Shown: one piece after another, positions 11,401 to 23,400 of the stretch
Layout: every line of letters begins with the position of its first letter
Numbering within the stretch: position 1 is the first letter of the stretch
From: Diphasiastrum complanatum
Taxonomy: Eukaryota; Streptophyta; Lycopodiopsida; Lycopodiales; Lycopodiaceae
Length of the DNA: 39,657 nt
NCBI GenBank assembly: GCA_029204225.1
Contig: MU835375.1
Span: 1-39,657 of the forward strand
Direction: 5' to 3'
Notes under the pieces: generated by a model
Databases searched by the model: none
The model's input: only the letters and a program-made list of their open reading frames with translations
What the model was told of the DNA's origin: nothing
Made by a program: the position numbers and the translations under genes

Positions 11401-14400
11401 CATCCACTTGACCAAAAACGACATCCAACCTCTGTATATTATGGCTACTCTCTAAAGCATCCATACTTGACTAATACTCATGAGGCACGCTTAGAAATAA
11501 GCAAAAGAGCTTCCATAGCGAACTTCTATGGACAAACCAACAAAAAGTTAAAACTTGCAAAAAATCAGCAGATTGCAGAGCCACAAGCAAAAATAATGCA
11601 CAAAAATAGTGAAATGACAACACATCCATACTTAATACTCATGTAGCACGCTTAGCAATAAGCAAAAGAGTTTTCATAGCAAACTTCTATGCTTAAATCA
11701 GCAAATTAAACACTTTGCACAAAGTGATAAGTGAGATCAATGAAAAAAACAGGGAAATGATTTAGCAACCTCCTATTCCTGTAAGAGCTTCATAGAATTG
11801 ACCTTCTACAACCAAGTCTAGGCTTTGTGCGGGCTTGCCCCTTTCAACAGCAGAGATCAATCATCCATCAAAAGGCACCAAATGTATGATTCTAGCGATC
11901 AAAATTTGCAACGTAGAGCTCCAAAATTTAGGCAATGACTAGAAATGAGGCACTGGATTCCAAAATCACTAGAAAATGGACACTGGAACCCCATCTATGA
12001 GAAACCACCCAATCCTGTAGATTCAATGCTCCGATGCCAACGTCAACTATCTACTACAAATATACACAAGATAGATGCAAAAGCTTTCACTACAGATCTC
12101 TTTCCATTTGATGATTGTACCCTCGAGAACTGGGTAGAAAAATAAGCCCTATAATTGCATTTGCTCTTATTATATAAAGCTACCAAATCCCCCATCTTTT
12201 GCTCACTCACTTTGCTCAAGTTGCTAGCTTTGGTTACAGCCCTCACACTCTCATATATAAAGTGACAATGCGCCGAAAGAAGCATCACAAAAAAAGTTCA
12301 CTACAAGAACTAAACCATTAGAAATAGAACCATTTTTCTTCCTACATCTATGTAACAAAAAACGTAAGCATTTAATATCATAACATAAAAGTGATATACA
12401 AGAGCTCAACAAAAACTAAGTAATTCATAGCATGTACCGATAACCACACCAACAACATATTTCAAAGAGTGATGATCAAGGAACGAACTTGTCAATCATC
12501 CCAAGCTCACAAGTAGGATACAAACAAAAAGGTAGTCAATAACCTCAGAGAAACCACAATAAGTACATACACAAACACAAAGGTAAAATAAAAGATTGTT
12601 CGTGATAATATATATCAAGCAAAAATATTATGTATTTTCTATACCAAAAGTGTTAGACAAGACAAAATCACTAACCATCTCTTTCAATAGTGTGTTGCCA
12701 TCTTTGGTAAGCTTGATATCACCAGAACCACCTACTAACCTACAGAAAGTGCAAAGAGTATGGATTATGAGTAGAAATACCATTAAGCATACAATATTGA
12801 GGAAAAGAAAAAATTAAAAGAGAAATAGATACATGTATGAAGCCTAACTCACAATTATAAAATGTCATTACAAAATTAAAGTGTTTAATTCCAACAAAGA
12901 CAAACACATACCTACCACTAGCTCAAGATGTTGAAGAGTAATGCCTATTTGATTTTGGCTAAGCACTGTACATTACTCATGGCGCATGCTATATTATTAA
13001 ATTCATGACGCCCCCTACATATAACTTAACTGAGCTAGTGAAAGTGGCCCACTTGGCCAAGTAGCTCAATCATATGGTTGACACTTATACATTCCATGCA
13101 TGTACTTGAGGTGCTTGCCTCATAGGGGACTTGGAGGACCAATGCCCTCCTCTCTCTCTCTGTAGCAATTCATTTCTTCTAAGTTTTGGTGTTTTGAGGT
13201 GCTTAAGCAATTTCCCTTGTGTTGAATGTTTTCCATAGCTAAGTTTCTCGAGCTTTCATGGTTGATCTAGTATTGCAGTTAAGATACTCCATAGCTAGGT
13301 CTTGCAATTTATCATGGTATCAAAGCATGTTGTGTAGCTTGTGAGTCTGAGAGAGAGAGAGAGAGAGAGAGAGATCTTTATTAATGTCCATAAAATACCC
13401 TAAGGTACATAGGACTGAAAAAATGGGCACATGTCAAGTATGCCCGGTGGGAGCATGAAATCTCTACCACCTAAAAGAAACAAGAAACAAGATTACAGTA
13501 CAACAGGAATAGTGATAGGCACAAGTAGAGTCAATCATCATGTAGATGTCTCTCCGATTGTGAAAAAATGATGTAAAGTATGTTGTGGCCCTGCCACTAA
13601 ATGAACTGCGTCTCTCTGTCTCCGAGAGGATGGTCGAAGGTGTATATGTTGTCGTGAAGCTGTAGGCTGGGACCTATGGGCTGGCTGTATATCTGGTCGC
13701 CGACACTGTCTCTGCCGTCTATGTGAGGTGGCATCTGGAATCTCAGCCTCTCCATCGGAATCAGTACTCTCCTGCCTCTGTCTCCGGCGGGATTGTAATA
13801 CATCCTAACACCACAGTAGGGCAAACACTAACTGATCCACCCAACCTTGCCTACTCCCTGATATAGAGTAAGCCCCTCCTAGCCCAGTGTGAGGACTGGT
13901 AGCATGCAACTGCCAAGTGTCGGCCATGTGGCACTGACGTGGCCGACTGCACGTCGGGACCCAACTGGGGGCCCTATCCTGCTGACAGGGTCCCTAGGCT
14001 GTGTTAGGCCCGCCATAGCTATGGACCGTGTTGGGGCACACTACTCACACTGTCTTGCCCTGTTGGTCATGTACACTGGACACGACCCTGACTGTGGTAT
14101 CTGACCTATCTGTGTTCTCTAGGGTTTGGCACTGGTTACGAGCTCGTAACACTCCCTCCCCCTTAAGAATCGTCTTGGTCCTCTAAGACAAAGTCTGGAA
14201 AAATCTTGCGAAGGACGCTGCCTCTTTCCCAAGTGGCATTCTCAACAGGCTGATCATTCCACTTAACCAGATATTCTCGGTATAGAGTATGACGAGTCTG
14301 CGTCTCTCTACTATCAAGAATTTCCTCTGGTTCATGTGGAGGTTGTTGAGGATCCAATGGGAGAACTAGAACACTGTCCCCTACCAGATTATCTGATCTG

Positions 14401-17400
14401 GTTAAGGCTTTTCGTAACTGACTTACATGAAAAACTGGAAAAACCTTACTGCTGTGTGGGAGTTCTAGTTCATAGGTGACCTCGCCTAGTCTCCTACTGA
14501 TGGTAAAGGGACCACAATACCTTGGAGACAACTTAGCACACACTCCTGATTTGAGGGTTTTAGAGTCAACTGGGACTCTCAAGTAGACTTTCTCACCAGT
14601 GGAGAACTGCACATCCCGTCTGTGTGGATCTGCATAATGCCTGGCTCGATCCTGGGATTGTCTAATGCTACGCTTAGCATGTTCTATCATCTGGTTTAGG
14701 TCTTCTAAAAAGTTTCTGGCTGCTTCAACCTTTTCTTGTTTAAACCCTACAGCTGTGGGTGAGCGTGGCTGAAAACCGTACATCAGTATAAATGGGCTGT
14801 ATCCCGTAGCTGAATGTTTGGTACTGTTGTAAGCAAACTCTAATATCGAGAGATACTCCTCCCAATTAGTCTGCCTCTTGCTGACGTATGCACGAAGCAT
14901 ATCCTCCAGCACTTGATTTACCCTTTCTGTTTGACAGTCCGTCTGTGGATGGTCGGTGGTACTCATATTAAGTTTAGTATGGAGATGATGGAATACTGCC
15001 TTCCAAAAATTTCCAGTAAACTTACTGTCCCGGTCGCTGACTATGCCGGAAGGTAGACCGTACAATTTAAATAGCCCGTCTACAAACAACCTCGCTAACT
15101 CTGGAGCTCTAACGGTTGTTTTGGTCGGAATAAAATGAGCCATTTTGGTCAGACGGTCAACTGTGACCCATATAGCGTCATTACCCTTTTGGGTTTTAGG
15201 CAGGCCTACTATAAAATCCATGGAGATACTCTCCCATTTACCAGCTGGTATTTCTAAGGGATGCAACAACCCTCCTGCCTTTAAACGCTCTGCTTTATTT
15301 ACTTGACATTTCTGGCAACTGGTTACATACTGGTGGACGTCCTTTTTCATACTGGGCCAGAAAAATTGCCTACGAAGAAGCTCATAGGTCTTCTGTATGC
15401 CTGGGTGTCCCGCGCTAGGATTGTCATGACATTCATATAGGACCTGCTGCCTATAATCCTCTGAATTGGGGACACATACTCTATCTCTATAGAGCAAGTA
15501 CTCATCCTGAATGGAATACTGTTTCCATTTGAATCCTTGAGTCAACTGACCCTCAACCACTAGGGTTTGCTTGGGTAATACAGGCTCAGAATCCTCAACG
15601 TCGGACTCATCATCATCCTCAACGGAAGCTGCCGTATTCTTGGATGAACTGGCACCAGCCCCGGGAACTGGTTCTGGAGTCTGTAACTGTCTGTTCTGGA
15701 CTGAGTTCCAGATAATAGAGAAGAATGCATCATGCTGGCATTTCCCTCTCAAGGACTCGAGTAACTCATTACGAATCTGAGTAAAACTCAGCTCGTTTAT
15801 CATAGGCATTCTGCTAAGGGCATCTGCTACTGTATTGAATTTTCCGCGCCTATATCTGATAGACATGTCAAACTCTTGCATCAACTCTGCCCAACGAGCT
15901 TTCCGACCTCTAAGCTCAGGTTGATTGCAAAGGTATCTGAGACTCTCATGGTCTGTCAGGACCTCAAAGTTGGCACCATACAAATAATGCCTCCAAGTCT
16001 TAAGGGCATGGACTATAGAAAAGAGTTCCTTTTCATAGGCACTATACCTAGTCTGTGCTGGCTCGAGTTTTTTACTCTCGAACGCAACTGGTCGTCCACC
16101 CTGAGTTAGCACAGCACCTACTGCAAAGTCGCTAGCATCTGTTTCGACCACAAATGGCTGATTGGGGTCGACGACCTTTAAAACTGGTGCTGTAGCTAAG
16201 GCTGTTTTGAGAGCATCAAAGCTCTCCTGTTGTGCAGACTCCCAAATGAACTCCTTTCCCTTCCCCTTAAGAAGATTTGTCATAGGGACTGCTATCTGAG
16301 CATATTCCTTGACAAATCGTCTGTAATATCCCGCCAGACCAAGAAAGATTTGAAGTTCCAAAATATTCTGAGGTCTCAGCCAACTGAGTATGGCTTTAAC
16401 CTTATTTGGGTCCATCTTAATCCCATCTGAAGAGATAATGTGACCCAAATATGCTACTTCTTCAACGAAGAATTCACACTTGGATTGTTTAGCATAAAGC
16501 TTATGCTTTCTGAGCAGTCGAAACACCTTTCTGAGGTGTTTTAGATGCTCCTTCCTCGTTTTGCTGTAGACGAGGATGTCATCTAAAAATACGACTACAA
16601 ACTTACCCAAGTATGGTCTGAGGACACTGTTCATCAAGGTCATAAAGGTAGCTGGAGCATTTGTGAGCCCAAATGGCATCACCTTAAACTCATAATGACC
16701 GTGACGAGTCCTAAAAGCTGTTTTCGAGACATCTTCCGATTTTATACGGACTTGATGATATCCCGATCTGAGGTCTATTTTGCTGAAAAACTTAGCCCCG
16801 TCGAGTTGATCAAACAACTCGTCTGCTCGAGGCATAGGGTATTTATTCTTAATTGTGACTTTATTGAGGGCTCTGTAATCTACGCAAAGACGCATAGACC
16901 CCTCCTTCTTTTTCACCAATAGGACTGGTGAGGCCCATGGTGAACTACTGGTCTGAATTTGGCCTTTCCCAAGATAGTCTGTTAACTGCCTAGTTATTTC
17001 TTCATCCTCTGTTCGGCTGACCCGATACGGAGGTTTAGAAACAGGTGCTGTACCTGGTACTAGGTTTATTACATGATCTACCTCTCTGCTAGGTGGTAAA
17101 CCATGTGGCAAATCTTCAGGAAAAACATCTTTAAATTTAGACAATAAAGTTTCTAATTTACTGATTTTCTGCTGGATAGAACTGGAAATAGAAACTTCAG
17201 GAATAAACTGAAAGTCACATAAGAATACCTGATGGTCTTCGTCTCCGATTAGCTGACAGAGCTCTGAACTGCAGACCATAGGGCTGTTGGGAACATCATG
17301 CTCCCCATGCAACTGGATCTCTCGGCCTTTATGCTGAAAGCTGAGGGTGTTCTCCTGATAGTTTCTGTGGAGGGAAGGTCCTAAACTGTAGAGCCAATCT

Positions 17401-20400
17401 CTCCCGAGAACAATGTCTGTTCGATCCAAGTGCATTATCTGAAAGTTTATTTGATCTTGGTACCCCTGAATACCAAGATTTAACTTACTTACCATAGTTT
17501 CCCATATTTTTTTATCTTCACCCTTAGCTAATGAAACTATGTACCTATGCTGACTAGGTACTTCTGGTAGTTTAAGCTTTTTAACCAGGGTGTGGTTGAT
17601 GAAATTATGGGTTGCCCCATCATCAACCATGACTCTTACTGACTGGTTACCAACTTTCCCATGCATACGTACTAGGTCATGCGGCCCAAAGCTGAAGGGT
17701 CTCGCTAGCATTGCAGAGGTCAGCTGGCAACAGTGTTCATGATCTTCATGATACACTTTGATCTCGGAAGCTGCCGAGTCACTGGGGAAACATACAGTCT
17801 GAACAAGATGAACTTGTTTTTTATCTTTCTTATCTTTTTTAGTGAAAGGCCCCTTGGGACACTGTCTGACTGTGTGTCCCTTGCCCATACACACAAAGCA
17901 CAAACGTTCTTGTTTGGCTTTCTCAAAATCATCTGGTTTTAAGGGCTGTATGAGTGAAGGGCGTTTCTGAGGAGCTTCACCTTTAAATTTATCTTCTTTC
18001 TTTCTTTTTAGAAATTTCTTTTTAAATTGAAAGTCTTTCTGAGGAAGCTGCTCAGAAAGTGGTTGCTGTCTCGCTCTCTTCCTACCCACTGAATCATCAT
18101 AGATTTGAGCATATCTGAGAGCTTGCTCAAGGGTAGTAGGCGAGTTTCTCTGGACCTCTACTTTATATTCATCTTTGAGGCCACGGACAAATCCCCTGAT
18201 TTTTTGATAGTCATCCAAATTTTTAATCTTTAAAATTGCCTCTCGATACTGCGAGATATATTGGATGAGGGACTTGTCCATTACTGTTCTTTCCCAGGCT
18301 TCCCAGGCTCTATTAAGTTCATTCTCTGGTAGAAATTCTCTTAGGAAAGCTTCTTCAAAAGCTTTCCATGACCGGGGAGTCTGCCCAGTCTCCTGGAGAT
18401 TTAACCACCACTTATAGGCCATAGGCCCTAAAGAAAGACTGGCCTCAATTGCTTGCAAATGGTCAGGGGTCTGTTTAAGAGCATGAATGTTCTTCCATTT
18501 GCTGAGGAAGGTTTGTAGAATATCTGCATTTCTATCCTTCTCTTCCCCATTAAAAGTAGGAGGCTTTAAATCTTTAAAAACACTGGGGTGAGACCGTAAA
18601 GTCTCACCCGAAACTGATGGAAGTGGAGAAGGGGATAACTGAGAAGTGGAGGGAAGGCTTCCTTTTGCGGAGCTCAAAATCAAGTTTTTGAGTTCAGCGA
18701 ACGAGTCGTCCACACTGGATTTGAAATTGGCTAATGCCAGCTTCAGTTCATCCACTTCTGTTACCAATTGGAGGAACTGCTCCTTGGTAACTAGTTCGTC
18801 AAGTTCTTCGGCGAACTGTTCCTGTTCTTCTACTTCCATGGGTTCCTTCCCTTTTCTGTAAGCCAAGGCTTCTGTTTCAAGTTCGTCGAAGCCTCTCTCC
18901 TGGGGTTGATCAGGTCCCTGAGGAGTGGTCATCTTCGAAACTGAAAGAGAGCTACCTTAACTTCTGAAGGAAAAAAAGTCTAAAAGACTAATTTACAACT
19001 GTACAAGGGAAAGGAAAGATGACTTAGCTGTTTCTGAGGACTGTACTTCCAAAGAAAGAATGAAGAGGAACCCTTTCAGCTCTTTTCCCCAAAATTTCAG
19101 ACCTGCTGTTCCGAAAAATGCCAGTTTGAGGCTTCAAAACGGTACTAAATTTCCCGGTTTTTTGAGGATAGTAGCTCGCTGGTCTGATTGCAATCCAACT
19201 TGTCCACAAAAAGGCAAATCTGAAGTCCAAAAACCCTTCTGAGTTCTGAAATTTCAGAAGTCTCCTACTCGCTGATCTGGTAGAAATCCTCTTGCTCCAA
19301 ATCTCTGACGTTGGGGCCCAAAAACTTGTTGAAAAACCAGATTTTCAGAAGCACTGGCAGCGCTGGCCCTGCTCCTCTTTTTTGGCTTCCAACTCGCTGA
19401 AAACCAGTAACTTTTTCCCTGGAAATCGGATGTAGGTCTCTGACTGTACAGCGATGGAGGTGCTGGCTTCTTCCTACTCTAATTTCGCTGGGAAAACTAC
19501 GAAGAATCCTCTGAAGTCAGTGAGAAACAGCTGTTTTTTCAGCGAGTTACCTACACTTGGAATCTGACTCCTTGCTACTGTGATTTCTCAGTGGAAATCA
19601 GAAGTTTGAAGGCTGCTCCTACAGCGATCCTCCTCCTTATTCCTCTCTGAGAATCTGAGAAACACTTCCTATCTTCTGATAGCTTTCTCTACTGCTGTCC
19701 TAAACTCCCTAGGATGGAGATGGCTCTGATACCAGTGTAATACATCCTAACACCACAGTAGGGCAAACACTAACTGATCCACCCAACCTTGCCTACTCCC
19801 TGATATAGAGTAAGCCCCTCCTAGCCCAGTGTGAGGACTGGTAGCATGCAACTGCCAAGTGTCGGCCATGTGGCACTGACGTGGCCGACTGCACGTCGGG
19901 ACCCAACTGGGGGCCCTATCCTGCTGACAGGGTCCCTAGGCTGTGTTAGGCCCGCCATAGCTATGGACCGTGCTGGGGCACACTACTCACACTGTCTTGC
20001 CCTGTTGGTCATGTACACTGGACACGACCCTGACTGTGGTATCTGACCTATCTGTGTTCTCTAGGGTTTGGCACTGGTTACGAGCTCGTAACAGGGATAG
20101 ACACTCATGTATGCTCAACTGTATCAAGGGGGAGGTGTCAGCGTCTAATCTTGCCCTACGCAGGTCTACCGTCTCCCGGATCATCAACGCAACACATCTG
20201 GGGTCCTCATATGATATCAGGGTAGAGTGTGAATGGATGGTCTTGAAACAGGCAATAGTATCTCCCTCGAATCTTATAGTAGGCTGGGCACCTGAAGAGA
20301 AAATGAAACTCATCCTCTATATCATGTAAATCACACATACTACAGGGGGGACAGCAAACTCCGCCAATATAATATGATGTGGTATAGAGGGCTGTGTCAA

Positions 20401-23400
20401 AGAGTCGACACTTACTAGTCGCATCTCTAATGTGTGAGCTGAAACATAGTCTCTCCAAATCTACCAGTGATGCCTATCCCTTCCGTAACCGTGAAAATGC
20501 CGCCTGTCGCATACTGAAAGTGGGACCAGAAAATACCGCACCTAGGTATGTGTAAGAGTCAACTACCTCAAGTGGACGCTCCTCCCATAGAAGCACATGT
20601 CGCATCATGAAGGATCTGGAGGTGTTAAACACCATAACTTTGGTTTTGGCCACATTCACTGATAATCCCAACTGAGTACAAAAGAGTGAAGCGCATCAAG
20701 ATGCCGCTGCAGACCTTCCCTCGTCTTCAAAAGCAAAACCACATCATCAGCATATAAAAGGATAGCGATAACAAGGTCACCCAATGTGCATCCCTCACCT
20801 CCCTCCATCTGTATAACCTGCTCAAGCTCATCTATATATGAACCAAAGAGTGTAGGAGAGAGAGGACATCCATGCTTGACCCCGATGGTACTCTCTATCT
20901 CTGGTGATACAACTCCTGAAACTCGGATCCGGCCAATAACTCGTCTGTACAATGCCATAACTGCATGTATGATGTCCTCCTGGAAGCCCCGGTCCCGAAG
21001 TCTCTGTATAAGTAAATGTCGAGGCACAGAGTCAAAGGCCTTGCGGAAATCCACAAAGCAGCAATATACACGCTCTCTCCTGGCCTTAGCCTCCTCAATG
21101 ATGGATCTCAAGGTGAAAATATGATCTGATGTAGTATATCTTGGTCTGAAACTTGCCTGACCTATGGCATACAGTGCTCTGGTATCCATCTTTGTACTGA
21201 TCTCTGACTGAAGAATAGAACCATAAACCTTGGCAAAGAGGTGGCTGATCATGATGGTACAATAGTTGTCGGCTTTCATGGGATCACCGCCTTTATGGAT
21301 AGGGTGAATAAGGTTTGTGGACCAAGGGGAAGGGAAACCGGATGTGATAGCGCGGTTAAAGAGGAAAGAGAGAAAAGGTGAGAGGATGTCAGCAGCCTGC
21401 TTCAAGAGTTCAGCTTCTAGATTATCAATATCTTTGGCCTTATGCCGGTTTAAACGATCGATGGCCTCTTCGACTATGACTGGGGAGAATATATCAGAAG
21501 TACTTGTGTAAGGGTGTGTGGGAAGTGGGGGAGTGTTAGGTACAGTGTACAATGAGGTGGCGTAGGTTACCCATGTACTAAGATCTGTGATCTGAGGGAA
21601 TTTTTGCCAAAAAGATCACGACGAGGAGCTAAAGAGAAGTTCCATCATCTTCTTCCCTTGGCTGATTTCGTAGGTGATTTTCTTTTTTCGGGTGGTTCTA
21701 CGATATACACGGGATAAGTCCCTTACCAGATGGGGAAGGTGGCAACGTGCATAAATCAAGTTCAGATGAAGCTGGTTACATTCGTGGTCATACCAAGGGT
21801 TATGTGGTCGACTATATCGTAAGTGCTTGGGCCGGGGAGATGGAAAAGCCAGGGATGCAGCGGTATGCAAGGTCTGAACAAGAAAAAGAGACTAGTCCAT
21901 CAAAGTATCAGCGTAGGAGAAATGAGTCATGAGGTCAAATAAGGCTTCCCTGTACATGGGAGTGTTCTGAGGGTTATAGCGGTATACGGTCTTTCCGCAA
22001 GGAGTTAATGTACTAGTACATGGGGTGTGAAGAAGGCCAATAGAGAGAGAGAGGTATGAGTGGTCAGACAGTGTGGTACGGTGGACCATGAAAGATGAAA
22101 TATAGGGGAGGAGAGACGGCAATCCCATGAAATAGTCAACACTACTCCCTCCGTTGTGTGGAAAACAAGTAAAGTCACCTGAATCAGGCCACTGCAGTAG
22201 GCCATTATAAATGGCCAATCCATGAGCCTCGCCCAACTGAAGCATCTGCTCCCCATATGTAGTAACTGGACCCTCTGCATCTGTTGATCGTCGCTGGAGG
22301 CCAAGATCATCCCAGTCTAAAGCATGTATCCGCTATGGATCATCCTTTGCTCTATGGAACTCTGTCTGCTTGGACCCAGTCCTGGCATTAAAGTCGCCAG
22401 CTAAAAGAATATAACCTCGCTCCTCGTATCTGATGATGTAGGAAGAGATATCCATGTAAGGTGACTCCTCATCTAATGTGGAAACGGATGTGTCCGGTGG
22501 AAAATAACAAATGGCCAGAAAGAGGTCACGGTCCAGCCCTATCAAAGTCCGGTCCACCCGAATCCAAATATAGCGGGCTCGCTCATCCGTGTGCACCAAC
22601 TCGACCCAAGGCCGAATAAAGTCGCGGACTAAGCAGGCCACCCCACCAGAACCCCGATCCGTCAATGCTCTCATCGATCTCCGATGTGCAGAGTACCAAC
22701 AAAAACCCGCAACAATCGATAGACCTCTTTCCGGACTCTCATGTGTCTCGGTGAATAGTAAGAGGTCACCCTCCGCACAGAAATCTCTAAAATTGCCTGC
22801 AGTAGCTGAAGAATGAATGCCATTGCAATTCCATAACCTCAACCGCAATGCTCAAGAAAGACCCCTCGAACCGCTACCTAGTCCGAAGGGCCTTAATCCC
22901 TATTTGTCAGGGTTCGGAGGATCAATGTATCCTAGTGCTTGTAATATCTTGAAAAAAAGGTATCTTATTGGCAAACCATGAAGTTGGCAAACCGTGAAGT
23001 GCAATGAACTTGTTGAGAAACAAAAAATGTAATTATCCAAAAACAGAATCTTTCATAACAGAAAATAGAATATTTTAGTTTGACCAAGGTTTGACTTTCA
23101 AAAAACTTCAATTCTAAAAGGTCAAAATGGATAGAAAACGAATCTTTAAGATCAAGGAACAATAGGAAATAAAAAGATCCAATCACATGCAAAAAGAACA
23201 ACTTAAAAATATAAAGTGAAAAAACAATACCCTTTTTTCAGATTATGCAAGATCTTCAAATGCAGAGCTCTATTTGTCATGAAACTTGGATAAATACTCT
23301 TTGCTTCAGCCAAACGCCCTCATCCTTACGATTATTTTCAACTTTCGTCGCACAAAAGGATGAAAAAGATGAGTTCTACCAAAAGTTGAAAATTTAGGAT

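Larger units (their letters stand above)
9365..12675 (-). other. CCT6 intron 2 (3.3 kb), mostly unexplained AT-rich DNA
   Basis: No protein family is recognisable. A 29-bp tandem pair lies at 9898-9955 and a diverged direct repeat at 11459-11530 and 11623-11690. Around 10300-10370, GGGCC words flank CATAAATAAG as in LTR promoters, but I could not find matching ends. Overlapping open frames at 11000-11411 are not convincing. Confidence 0.7.
13794..20093 (-). mobile_element. Complete Ty3/gypsy chromovirus retrotransposon, inserted in a LINE
   Basis: The element spans 6300 bases on the minus strand. Its 358-base LTRs at 19736-20093 (5') and 13794-14151 (3') have TG...CA ends (TGTTACG...GTATTACA on the minus strand). 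GGGAT lies on both sides (13789-13793 and 20094-20098), a 5-base target duplication typical of this group. It has a Met-tRNA primer site, a polypurine tract and one uninterrupted gag-pol frame ending in a chromodomain. The LTRs differ at one base only, so the insertion is recent on an evolutionary scale. It has every part an autonomous element needs. Confidence 0.97.

Noticed and set aside
11000-11411. Overlapping plus-strand frames of 97 and 126 codons in intron 2
   Set aside because: Two frames are open over the same AT-rich DNA, neither resembles a known family, and both lie within an intron on the opposite strand.
13889-14104. 71-codon frame in the 3' LTR, repeated at 19831-20046
   Set aside because: It is present only because the LTR is duplicated; there is no homology and it is antisense to the element.
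13330-22945. GCTTGT words as the LINE target duplication
   Set aside because: Six bases with unequal surroundings is no better than chance at this AT content.
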